Source: Bin87 sp965204685
Lineage (GTDB): Bacteria > Chloroflexota > Dehalococcoidia > Lucifugimonadales > UBA3495
Reading direction: 5' to 3'
Assembly: GCA_965204685.1 (NCBI GenBank)
Contig: OZ242004.1
Span: 1,860,001-1,924,000 of the forward strand
DNA length: 64,000 nt
Part shown: positions 40,405-48,758 of the stretch, one piece after another
Numbering within the stretch: position 1 is the first letter of the stretch
Layout of the letters: every line of letters begins with the position of its first letter
Made by a program: the position numbers and the translations under genes
Notes under the pieces: model-generated
Told to the model about the DNA's origin: nothing
Databases searched by the model: none
The model's input: only the letters and a program-made list of their open reading frames with translations

Positions 40405-41061
40405 TCACCGCGTCAACTCGGGCCAGAACCGTTCCTCCTGCCAGGGGTCGGCGTTGTTGTTGTAGCCCCGTTGTTCCCAGAAACCCGGCGCGTCCTCCGC
40501 CATCAACTCGATCCCATTGACCCACTTGGCGGATTTCCAGCCGTAACGGCTGGGGATGATCAGGCGCAGGGGCCAGCCGTGGTCCTTGCCCAACTCGGCG
40601 CCGTTCTGCCGGTGTGCCAGCAGACCCTCGGAAAGAGCTAGGTCCAGCGGCACGTTGGTGGTGTAGTCGCCGAAGCAGTAGGCCATGATGTGTTTTGCAT
40701 CCGGGGAGACTCCGACCAATTCCAGCAGGTCCGCAACCAGCACGCCCTCCCAGGTCTGGTCCAGCGCTGACCACTGGGTCACGCAATGGAAGTCGGCGTC
40801 CATGACCACCTGGGGCAGGGCGCAGAACTGCGCCCAATCCAGGGTGATTTCCCGTTCGACGAGACCCCACACTCGGATGGTCCAGGTGGATAGGTCAATC
40901 TGCGGCGTGTCGCCGTAGGTGAGCACAGGGAAAGTCTTGGCGACGAACTGTCCCGGCGGGACCTTTTCGCCGCCGGGCGGCGCGATCTTGATCTGGTCGG
41001 GGCGCTTGAGGCCGAATTCCGGCTGCGTGTCCGCTGCCGGTTGCTGGTTGGATGTGGTCAT
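40405..41061 (-). CDS. Sulfite-oxidase-like molybdopterin oxidoreductase, second copy
   Basis: A 218-residue Mo-cofactor protein; ATG 41061 has CGGAG upstream. Like the paralogue at 32798-33403 it has the molybdenum Cys in DADFHCVTQWS, then WEGVLVADLLELVG, AYCFGDYTTNVPLD, LRLIIPSRYGWKSAKWVNGIELM and GFWEQRGYNNNADPWQEERFW. Its N-terminus differs (QIKIAPPGGEKVPPGQF). No signal peptide, so a cytoplasmic enzyme. It starts 19 bases after the selD stop and probably shares its transcript; unlike the first copy it has no reductase partner beside it. Confidence 0.87.
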   Translation of the reverse strand: MTTSNQQPAADTQPEFGLKRPDQIKIAPPGGEKVPPGQFVAKTFPVLTYGDTPQIDLSTWTIRVWGLVEREITLDWAQFCALPQVVMDADFHCVTQWSALDQTWEGVLVADLLELVGVSPDAKHIMAYCFGDYTTNVPLDLALSEGLLAHRQNGAELGKDHGWPLRLIIPSRYGWKSAKWVNGIELMAEDAPGFWEQRGYNNNADPWQEERFWPELTR

Positions 41062-41080
41062 GGGAAAGCTCCGGGTCAAA

Positions 41081-42133
41081 TTACGGTGCCGCGGTTATGG
41101 TTCCGGCCGGCCCGTCGGTGATGCGACCGACGACGGCCGCGCAGGGCGCGCCCTCCTCGCGTAGGGCGGCCACCAGGGCGTCGACGCGGGACGCCGGCAC
41201 CGACATGAGCAGGCCGCCGGAAGTCTGGGCGTCGCAGAGGAACAGCCGGTCATTGTCGGTGAGGGACTCTGCCCAGGTCACGGCGTCCTCCACGCTGCTG
41301 AGGTTGCGGTGGGTGCCGCCGGGAGCGACGCCCTGATCGAGCAGTTCCCTGGCGCCGGACAGCACGGGGATGGCGGCCAGGTTCACCTCGGCCGCGACGC
41401 CGCTGCCCTTGACCATGCTCTTCAGGTGGCCCATCAGGCCGAACCCGGTGATGTCCGTCGCCGCATTGACGCCCACCCGCTGCATGGCCACGGCGCCGGG
41501 TCGGTTCAGCGCCGCCATGGTCTCGACGGCGCCGGACATGACGTCGGGGTCAACCACTCCCTGCTTGCCGGCGGTGGTGATGATGCCGGTGCCGATGGGC
41601 TTGCTGAGGACCAGGACGTCGCCGGGCTTTGCGCCGGCGTTGCTCACCTGCTTGCCGGGCTCCACCACGCCGATGACCGACAAGCCGTACTTGGGCTCCG
41701 GGTCGTCCACGGTGTGGCCGCCGACGATGAGGCACTCGGCCTCGGCGGCCTTGGCGTAGCCGCCCTGCAGGGTGCGACCCAGTATCTCCTTGTCCAGCGA
41801 GGCGGGGAAACCCACCACGTTCAGCGCGATCAGCGGCTTGCCGCCCATGGCGTAGACGTCCGACAGCGAGTTAGCCGCGGCGATGGCGCCGAACTCGTAA
41901 GGATCGTCGGTGATGGGCGGGAAGAAGTCGACGGTGACGATGAGCGCGGTCTCGTCGTTGATGCGATAGACCGCGGCGTCGTCGCCGGTCTCCGCGCCCA
42001 CCAGCAGGTCGGGGTGCGAGAGCAGCGGAACATAACTCAGGACCTGGCCCAGGTCCTCAAGGCTCAGCTTGGCCGCTCAACCGGCGCAGTGGGACAGCTC
42101 GGTGAGGCGGATGGGCATTTCGGTCTGGGTCAT
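41081..42133 (-). CDS. selD: Selenide, water dikinase SelD, itself a selenoprotein (Sec19)
   Basis: A 350-residue enzyme that makes selenophosphate from selenide and ATP, the donor for selenocysteine and selenouridine. From ATG 42133 the frame reads LTELSHCAG, then TGA at 42079-42077, then AAKLSLEDLG; the TGA falls exactly where SelD has its catalytic Cys or Sec (Cys17 of E. coli), three residues before the essential Lys (K22 here). A hairpin just downstream looks like a bacterial SECIS. The remainder is the AIRS-type ATP-binding fold (ETGDDAAVYRI, GGHTVDDPEPKYG, TDITGFGLMGHL). A start after the TGA would remove the active site, so read-through is the sensible annotation. Upstream acyl-CoA dehydrogenase and downstream molybdoprotein genes are close enough to be one operon. 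Confidence 0.9.
42039..42057 (-). promoter_or_regulatory. SECIS-like hairpin for Sec19 of SelD
   Basis: On the minus strand AGGACCTG and CAGGTCCT pair perfectly around GGC, starting 19 bases after the UGA codon. Position and size fit the bacterial SECIS bound by SelB, although the apical loop is smaller than usual; the stem may open to expose a larger loop with the required G. Confidence 0.6.
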
Positions 42134-42146
42134 GTACTACAGTCCT

Positions 42147-43322
42147 CTACAGTTGGTACTCGGGGCGGCGCAGGAGCTGGCGAGCGATGACGAGGCGCAT
42201 GATCTCGTTGGTGCCCTCGCCGATGATCATCAGGGGCGCGTCGCGGTAATAGCGCTCCACCGGGAAGTCCTTGGTGTAGCCGTAGCCCCCGTGGATGCGC
42301 ATGGCCTCCATGGACACCTCGCCGCAGACCTCGCTGGCGAAGAGCTTGGCCATGCCGGACTCCAGGTCGATGCGCTCGCCGCTGTCCTTCTTGGTGGCGG
42401 CGTCGTAGACCAGCAGGCGGGCGGCCTGGATCTTGGTGGCCATGTCGGCGATCTTGAGCTGGATGGCCTGGTGCTGGCTGATGGGCACGCCGAAGGTCTC
42501 CCGCTGCTGGATGTAGCGCATGGAGGCGTCCAGGGCGGCCTGCGCGACGCCGACGGCGCGGGCGCCCACGTTGATCCGGCCGGTTTCCAGGCCGCTCATC
42601 ACCTGCCCGAAGCCCACGCTCTCCTCGCCGCCGATCAGGTTCTCGGCGGGAATGCGGAAGTCCTCGAAGAAAAGCTCGCAGGTATCGAGGCCCCGGTAGC
42701 CCAGCTTGTCCAGGTGGCGGCCCACCTTGAAGCCGGGGCTGCCGTCCTTCTCGATGACGAAGGCGGACAGGCCGCGGTGCTTGAGAGAGGCGTCGGGGTT
42801 GGTGCGGGCCAGCAGGCAGAAGGCGTCGCCGGACTCGGCGTTGGTGATGAACATCTTGGAGCCGTTGACCACGTACTCCTCGCCGTCCTTGACGGCGCGG
42901 GTCTGGAGGGCTCCCACATCGCTGCCGCCGCCGGGCTCGGTGAGGGCCAGGCCGCCGCGCATCTGGCCTCTGGCCAGGCGGGGCAGGAAGCGGTCCCGCT
43001 GCTCCTGGGTGCCGTAGTGGGTCAGCACGTAGGTCAGGATATGGTGGGTGCCCAGCGCGCCGGTGAGGGCCATGTAGCCCTTGCTGATCTCCTCGAAGAT
43101 CATGGCGAAGGTGGTGTAGTCGAGGCCCATGCCGCCGTATTCCTCGGGTACGTTGATGCCGAAGAGGCCGAGTTCCTTCATCTGGTCGATGAGCTCGTAG
43201 GGGACGGTATCGTTGGCGTCGTGGTCGGCGGCGGCGGGCTCCACCTCGCGGCGTACAAAGTCCCGCACCATGCTGACGATCTGGTTGCGGGCTTCCTCGG
43301 GGGTCTTGGTGATGGTGGTCAC
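42147..43322 (-). CDS. Acyl-CoA dehydrogenase
   Basis: A 391-residue FAD enzyme that oxidises an acyl-CoA to the 2-enoyl-CoA in fatty-acid or branched-chain amino-acid breakdown. Conserved blocks: GLFGINVPEEYGGMGLD, LALTEPGGGSDVGALQTRA, YVVNGSKMFITNAESGD, the substrate-binding ETFGVPISQHQAIQLKIADM, RIHGGYGYTKDFPVERYYRDA and IGEGTNEIMRLVIARQLL with the catalytic Glu in GEGTNE. Full family length. selD begins 13 bases downstream. No ETF gene is nearby. Confidence 0.93.
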   Translation of the reverse strand: MTTITKTPEEARNQIVSMVRDFVRREVEPAAADHDANDTVPYELIDQMKELGLFGINVPEEYGGMGLDYTTFAMIFEEISKGYMALTGALGTHHILTYVLTHYGTQEQRDRFLPRLARGQMRGGLALTEPGGGSDVGALQTRAVKDGEEYVVNGSKMFITNAESGDAFCLLARTNPDASLKHRGLSAFVIEKDGSPGFKVGRHLDKLGYRGLDTCELFFEDFRIPAENLIGGEESVGFGQVMSGLETGRINVGARAVGVAQAALDASMRYIQQRETFGVPISQHQAIQLKIADMATKIQAARLLVYDAATKKDSGERIDLESGMAKLFASEVCGEVSMEAMRIHGGYGYTKDFPVERYYRDAPLMIIGEGTNEIMRLVIARQLLRRPEYQL

Positions 43323-43437
43323 GGGGGCTCCTGTGCTGCGCCTATGGCCTGTAAATGATGTGAGTCAGTCTATCCCAGCCCATGGGGAGGCGCAACTTGG
43401 CGGCGTCGGGCGTAAATGTTCAGAGTTGCGGGGAAGT

Positions 43438-43547
43438 GTCATTGCGAGCGCAGCAACGTCACCCTGCACTTGCCGCAGGGGACCCTTTGGGGCAGACGTT
43501 GCTGCTACGGCGTCGAGATTGCCACGGCGCAAGCGCCTTGCAATGAC
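43438..43547. repeat. MITE-like repeat B, copy 5
   Basis: A 110-base element: GTCATTGCGAGCGCAGCAAC at one end and CGCCTTGCAATGAC at the other, with a nested pair GCAGCAACGTC/GACGTTGCTGC and the GGCAGACGTTGCTGCTACGG module shared with copy 1. It occupies the gene-free stretch 43323-43788 between acyl-CoA dehydrogenase and the epimerase; nothing else recognisable lies there. Confidence 0.82.
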
Positions 43548-43788
43548 AACCCCCTGAAAGTGGGATTTGACAGCAATGTTAAGTCAACAATAAAATCGTG
43601 CCGCTGTGCAAACGTGGAAAATTTTATCGCTTGAATGACCCACAATCTGCGTAGTGCGACTGTCACCCGGTACGCCGCGTTTCGGCTCCGGCGTCGGGGT
43701 ATGCCGGAGCCGTCGGGATCTGCAGGCCAGCCGGCTCTGCCACTAGTCAAAGGGAGCACAACGCCGACGGCAAGGATTCAAACGCGCC

Positions 43789-44691
43789 ATGAAATGCGTC
43801 GTGACCGGCGGGTGCGGGTTCATCGGGACGCACCTGGTTGACCGATTGGTGCGCGACGGCCATCAGGTGATCGTGCTGGACGATCTGTCCACCGGCAGCC
43901 TGGAGCGGCTCAATCCGTCTGCGGAGACGCTGTATTGCTCAGTTACGGATGCGGACGCGCTGATATCCGCCAGCGAGGGGGCCGATGTAGTGTTCCATAC
44001 GGCGGCATGGGCCAGGATCGAGCGATCGGTGGCCGACCCCGTCGGGACCCATGCTGTCAACGTGACGGGAACATTGAACGTGCTGCGCGCCGCGCAGATA
44101 AACGGCGTGCGCCGGGTTGTTAACTCGTCGTCGTCCAGCGTGTACGGCGACCAGCCGACCCACCTGATGCGCGAGGACATGACGCCCAACCCCAAGTCAC
44201 CCTACACTCTGCAAAAGCTGATGGGCGAGCAGTACGCGAACCTGTTCGCCGGGCTGTTCGGCATGAGCATCGTGTCGCTGCGCTACTTCAACGTCTATGG
44301 CCCGGGCCAGCCATCGGAGGGCCAGTACCCGCTGGTAATTCCTCGTTTCCTGCGGATGCGGCGGGAAGGCAACCCGCTCACCGTGTACGGCGACGGGGAG
44401 CAGACTCGCTCCTATACCCACGTATCCGATGTGGTGGAAGCGAACCTGCTGGCTGCAACCGCCGACCTGCCGGCGGAGCAGCACATCGCCCTGAATATCG
44501 GGACCGGACAGGAAACCTCGGTAAACAACATAGCGGCCGCCATCGGCGGCCCCGTGCAGCACGTCGTGCCCAATCCCAGGCGGGAGTTTGAAGAGGCGCG
44601 CAAGGCTGCCGACTGCTCACTCGCTCGTTCGTTCATCGGGTGGGAGCCCCGTGTCGCGTTTGCCGATGGCATCAAGGACCTTCTGCAATAG
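43789..44691 (+). CDS. NAD-dependent sugar-nucleotide epimerase/dehydratase (GalE-like)
   Basis: A 300-residue extended SDR. GGCGFIG (residues 7-13) binds NAD, VLDDLSTG binds the ribose, and the catalytic Ser in NSSSSSVYG and YxxxK in YTLQKLMGEQ are present; LRYFNVYGPGQ and GDGEQTRSYTHVSDVVEA are typical for UDP-glucose/GlcNAc 4-epimerases and related enzymes of surface polysaccharide synthesis. It converges with a membrane protein gene and overlaps its 3' end by 75 bases. The substrate cannot be fixed from sequence. Confidence 0.9.
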   Translation: MKCVVTGGCGFIGTHLVDRLVRDGHQVIVLDDLSTGSLERLNPSAETLYCSVTDADALISASEGADVVFHTAAWARIERSVADPVGTHAVNVTGTLNVLRAAQINGVRRVVNSSSSSVYGDQPTHLMREDMTPNPKSPYTLQKLMGEQYANLFAGLFGMSIVSLRYFNVYGPGQPSEGQYPLVIPRFLRMRREGNPLTVYGDGEQTRSYTHVSDVVEANLLAATADLPAEQHIALNIGTGQETSVNNIAAAIGGPVQHVVPNPRREFEEARKAADCSLARSFIGWEPRVAFADGIKDLLQ

Positions 44692-46115
44692 TCGTCGCCA
44701 TCCTCCGGAGAACTCCGGCCACAAGACCGCCGCCGTAGCGACGACGAAGGCCGCCCACCAGGCATAGGTCAGCTGCCAGGTTTCGGTCGTCCATAGGGTG
44801 TAGAGCGGGAACAGCCCGGCGACGGCCTGGAACGGGACAAACGTCATGTCGAAGGGGTCCACCGCAATGGTGATTTCACCGACGCGGCCGGCGTGGGCCA
44901 GGCCGGCGGTGAACGCCAGGGTGCAGACGCCCAGCAGCGCCATGACCAACCGTATGCCGGTCGATACCCGCCCGATCATCAGGGCCAGCTGCGCCACAAA
45001 CAGCGGCAGTACCGTCAGCACGGTGCGGCCGGGGAACCACCAGCCCATCATGGTGATGGCGACGAAGGTTGCGATCAGCAGTTGTATCACGATGAGAGCA
45101 AGCAGCAGGCGCTGCTCCCAGGTGCGCCGGGCCAGCAGCGCCAGCGCCGGCGGCGCCGCCAGCAGCAGCGGCGCCCAGCGCCCAAACCAAAGCGCCGGTC
45201 CACGAATAGCCCCCAAATCCGGTAGTAACGCTCGCTGAACTCGATGTGGCCGCCGAGGATTTGAGCGGTGTTCCAGTCGGCGTACACCACACTGACGCTG
45301 TAGGGAGTCAAGCCGTCGAAGACGTGCAGGTGGAACCAGATAAACAGGGCGGCTGAAGGGATGCCGGCCGCCAGCAGGGTAATCTGCCCGTGCCAATCAG
45401 TCCGGAGCAGGAAATAGCCGGCCACCGGCAGGGCCAACGCAACGTACTTCGTGCCCAGCCAGCATATCGCGGTCAGCGCAACGGCCGGCAGCAGCGCGTC
45501 GTACCGGCCAGGCGCATCCCGGCGGATGGCGATCAGCAGCGCTACGACAAGGGCCAGCGCAGCCGGAAACTCCGGGTAGACCTCCGTGGAATAGATGAAA
45601 GCCGTCGCGGTCAAGCCGATGCTCAGCGTCGCCACCCAGCAGACTGCCCGGAAACCCGTGAGCCGGTCGGCGAGCAAGAAGGCCAGCGACATCGTGGCCG
45701 CCGCCATCAGCAATAGCTGTACCTGGACTCCGCTGAGCCCACCCAGGAAGAAGCCGGGGATAACCAGCGCCGACAGGCCCGGGTTGTGTGGGCTGAGCAA
45801 CCGGCCGTGGGGGGTGGGCGCCGATTGATACCAAAGGTCGTCGGGATGGTCGAAGAAAGACCGGTACGACTTGATGTCGTATTGATTTCGCAAGTCCAGG
45901 TCGCCGTCCGCCAGGAGGCTCTGGGTGGTCAGCAGGTAGAAGGGCTCGTCCCCGCTGATGGACGCTCTCCGGCTGGCGCGAATGTCAATCGAGAACGTGC
46001 AGGCGACCGCCAGCAATAGGAAAAGAGCCCCCGCCCAAAGCAGCAGCCCCCTTCCCCTGATGAATTGATGGCCCTGGATGAATTGACCGACGTGGCGCGA
46101 TGCGTCGCGGACCAT
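44617..46115 (-). pseudogene. Polytopic membrane protein (glycosyltransferase-like), one-base frameshift
   Basis: About 500 residues when repaired. The first part (46115 down to about 45190) has an N-terminal helix, GDEPFYLLTTQSLLADGDLDLRNQYD, a large-loop acidic/aromatic region common in GT-C glycosyltransferases, and many helices; it turns into Arg-rich nonsense after FVDRRFGLG. The second frame carries on from RWAPLLLAAPPALALLARRTWEQRL to the end at 44617 with further helices. Adding one G to the run at 45181-45183 restores a single protein. Start ATG 46115 overlaps the stop of the iron-binding lipoprotein gene (TGATG). A possible mannosyl/arabinosyl-type transferase of the envelope; substrate unknown. 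Confidence 0.75.
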
Positions 46116-47260
46116 CACGGCAGCACTTCGGTCTCCCGCAGCAGTTTGAGCGTGCCTTCCAGATCGCTGAGGTTGCCCAGGTCAACGTTGGGCGGGTCCA
46201 GGGACTCCATGGGTGGCAGATCGCCAACCGGCTCAACGCCGGCGGACACCGGATACTCCTTGATCTCCTGGGCGAAGTAGGTCTGGGCCGGCTCCCCAAG
46301 CAGGAAGTCGACGAACTCCTCCGCGATGTCCTTGTTCTCGGACGCGTCCAGTATGCCCACGCCGGCCACGAGGACCAGCGCGCCGGGGTCGCCGTTGCCG
46401 ATGTAGTGGTTCCGCGCGCCGAACCCCTCGCCGTGTTCCTCCAGGAAACGTTCCAGGTAGTAGTGGTTCACGAAGCCCACGTCCACCTCGCCGGCCGCTA
46501 CGTCCGATACCGTGGTCACATTGTTGGGGTAATCCACCGTGTCATTGTCCCGCATACCGATCAGCCAGTCGCGGGCCGCGTCCTCGCCAACAGTGAGCCG
46601 CAGGGCCGTAACGAACGCCTGGAAGGAACCGTTGCGCGGCGCCCAGCCGACCCGTCCCCGCCACTCGGGCGCGGTAAAGTCGAGAATGGACGGTGGGAGG
46701 TCGTTCGCCGGGTCTATGTCGTCGGTGTTGTAGATGATGGTGCGGGCCCGGCCCGACGTTCCGACCCAGAGGCCGGCCGGAGAGCGGAACCGGGGGTCCA
46801 CCTTGTCCAGCGTTTCCTGGGGAATCGGGGCCAGCACCCCCGATTCTGCCAGGATGCCCAGGGAGCCGGGTTCCTGCATGAAGACGACGTCGGCCGGTGT
46901 GTTGTCGCCCTCTTCCAGCAGCGTGGCCGCGGTCGCCGCGCTGCCGGCGTACTTCACCCTGATGTCGATCCCGGTCTGCTCGCCAAATGCCAGCAGCAAG
47001 GGATGCACCAGGGTCTGCGAACGACCGGAATACACGGTGAGGGTGCGGTCCCGGTCCGGCGCGGGCGTTGCCGTTGGCGGGACTGGAGTGTTGGTTGGGG
47101 CCGGAGCGGAGGTTGCTCCTCCCGCAGCCGCTGGCGGAGCGGTCGGTGTTGGGGGAGGTGGTTCAGCGTCTCCCCCGCACCCCGTTATCGCCAGCGTCAC
47201 CAGCAGCAAACCGGCCGGCAACCAGAAAGCCCTGATGCATCGTCGAGATAGACTCTTCAT
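46115..47260 (-). CDS. Iron(III) ABC transporter, substrate-binding lipoprotein
   Basis: A 381-residue surface lipoprotein: signal peptide with lipobox AITGC (Cys28), a Pro/Ala/Thr linker to about residue 70, then the FbpA/FutA-type fold beginning LTVYSGRSQTLVHPLLLAFGEQTGIDIRVKY. The iron-site pair of tyrosines is in VGFVNHYYLERF (about 262-273), and RARTIIYNTDDI fits the first half-site region. It should bind ferric iron outside the membrane. No permease or ATPase gene is adjacent; the next gene downstream is the membrane protein whose start overlaps its stop. The imelysin cluster 5.4 kb away supports a local iron theme. Confidence 0.87.
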   Translation of the reverse strand: MKSLSRRCIRAFWLPAGLLLVTLAITGCGGDAEPPPPTPTAPPAAAGGATSAPAPTNTPVPPTATPAPDRDRTLTVYSGRSQTLVHPLLLAFGEQTGIDIRVKYAGSAATAATLLEEGDNTPADVVFMQEPGSLGILAESGVLAPIPQETLDKVDPRFRSPAGLWVGTSGRARTIIYNTDDIDPANDLPPSILDFTAPEWRGRVGWAPRNGSFQAFVTALRLTVGEDAARDWLIGMRDNDTVDYPNNVTTVSDVAAGEVDVGFVNHYYLERFLEEHGEGFGARNHYIGNGDPGALVLVAGVGILDASENKDIAEEFVDFLLGEPAQTYFAQEIKEYPVSAGVEPVGDLPPMESLDPPNVDLGNLSDLEGTLKLLRETEVLP

Positions 47261-47294
47261 GCTTTGGTTCTCCTATGCTGGGCTGGCGAGTCTA

Positions 47295-48731
47295 TCAGTA
47301 GTAGCTGGTGATAAGGTCATCGTCGGTCAACAGGAGCGCCGACGCGACACTGTTGAGCGCAGCCAGCGCTTCATCGCGCGACGCGACTGTGATGCCGCTC
47401 AGGTCGGCCGTCACGTAGGCCATTATGGTCTCGTCTACGGCCGGGTCGGCCTGGGCAACCTCAGGCTGGATGGAATGGACTGGTAGAACGCCAGGGTCTC
47501 CACTTGGTGGACGCCCGGGTCTTTGCCGTCTGCCACGTCCTGCTGCGAAATGCCGATGTACCTCACGGTGGCGAGGTAGAAGAGGGCGTTGAAGCGCGAG
47601 TACGTGTCTTCAAGCGCGGCGTCCATTGCCGCCCGGTCTCCAGCATCCGCCGCCAGGCGGGCGCGTTCCATCGCCTCACGCAGCGGTATATCAATGGTGC
47701 CTTCCCGGCCGAAGTTGCCTTCGCGGCTGCGCACGAGGGCGGCCAGGGAGTTGGGGTATTCGCCGTCAACTTCCTCGCCGACGTATACGGCCCATGCCTC
47801 ATCGATCAGGCCGGAGCTCATCTGTTCGGCCCCGATGATAATGTAGAACTTGGACCAGTGGTAGAGGATCCTGAGTATCCCTTTATTGACCGCTTGCCGT
47901 CGCTGGGCATCGCTGTAGCTTTCAGCTTCTCCCCGCCCGCGTATGACGTTCTCAATTGGGTCGTCGAGGAAGGTGTCAGATCCGTAGAACTCAGCGGACT
48001 CGGGGAAATAGGTCGATGGCGTGGTTCCTGCCGCAAAGCTCCGCAGAGTGCGGCTCTGTGCGCCGAGGCGCGTATGCGACCCGGCTTCGTACAATAGCCA
48101 GATTTCGGCCGCCGGGAATGGCTTGCCTTCACTGATGACGTTAGTTAGCTGGGCTATTTCCTGGTAGTCCGTGGAAATCTTCTGGTAGATCTCCCGGTTG
48201 GTCGTGGGATGATAGTACCCGTCGGACGCGGTGGGTCCCTCGGTCTCATAGCTGAGTCCCGTGGGGATCATCAGACCGCCCGCTTTCTCCTGGCCCATCA
48301 TTGCCCCGGTAGCGGCGCCGGATGCGGAGCCGCTACCCGTGCCGGTTCCGACGCCGGACACTGACCCTGTGCCCTCCCCAGTACCGGACGTTGGGACGGA
48401 TGCCGTTCCATTGCCGCCGCCGATTACCGATATGGTGGGACGGTCTTCACCCCGGCGCGCCGCTTCGTCCGCCGCTGCCTGAGCGCTGCCGGCTGCCGCC
48501 GCCGCTTCCCGCGCTGCCACCGCTGCGTCTTGCGCGGCGTCCGCTGCTACCTGGGCTGCTTGCGCCGCGGCTTCTGCGGCTCCCGTCGACCGGGGCCGCC
48601 GGCGCGGCTGCCGGTGGTTCCTGCTGGCAGCCCATAGCCAGCGCGAGCAGCGCCGTCAACGCCAGACCCGCTATCCAATACTGTCGGCGGGGCCGTGAAC
48701 CCCACTTTCCGATGTGATAACGCACTTTCAT
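47295..48731 (-). pseudogene. Ala/Gly-rich lipoprotein with two frameshifts
   Basis: The gene begins at ATG 48731 with a signal peptide and lipobox (LTALLALAMGC), continues through CQQEPPAAAPAAPVDG, then loses frame: one extra G in the run at 48582-48584. The second frame gives an Ala-rich coiled stretch, a Gly/Thr linker and a soluble domain (PTTNREIYQKISTDYQEIAQ, ILRILYHWSKFYIIIGAEQM, LEDTYSRFNALFYLATVRYIG). Near 47475 a five-base tandem duplication (TCCATTCCAT) breaks it again; the original frame goes on QPEVAQADPAVDETIMAYVTA and ends LLLTDDDLITSYY at 47295. Repaired, it is one surface lipoprotein of about 475 residues; the helical domain recalls iron-regulated imelysin/EfeO-type proteins, a weak resemblance. 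Confidence 0.72.
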
Positions 48732-48758
48732 CGTCCTCCTTGATGGTTTCCTGTACGT

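Noticed and set aside
41309..42190. Plus-strand frame opposite selD
   Set aside because: Shadow of the selenide dikinase; no start signal and no recognisable domain.
43789..44691. Epimerase as part of the convergent envelope operon
   Set aside because: It is on the opposite strand and overlaps only at the 3' ends; a functional link is possible but not an operon.
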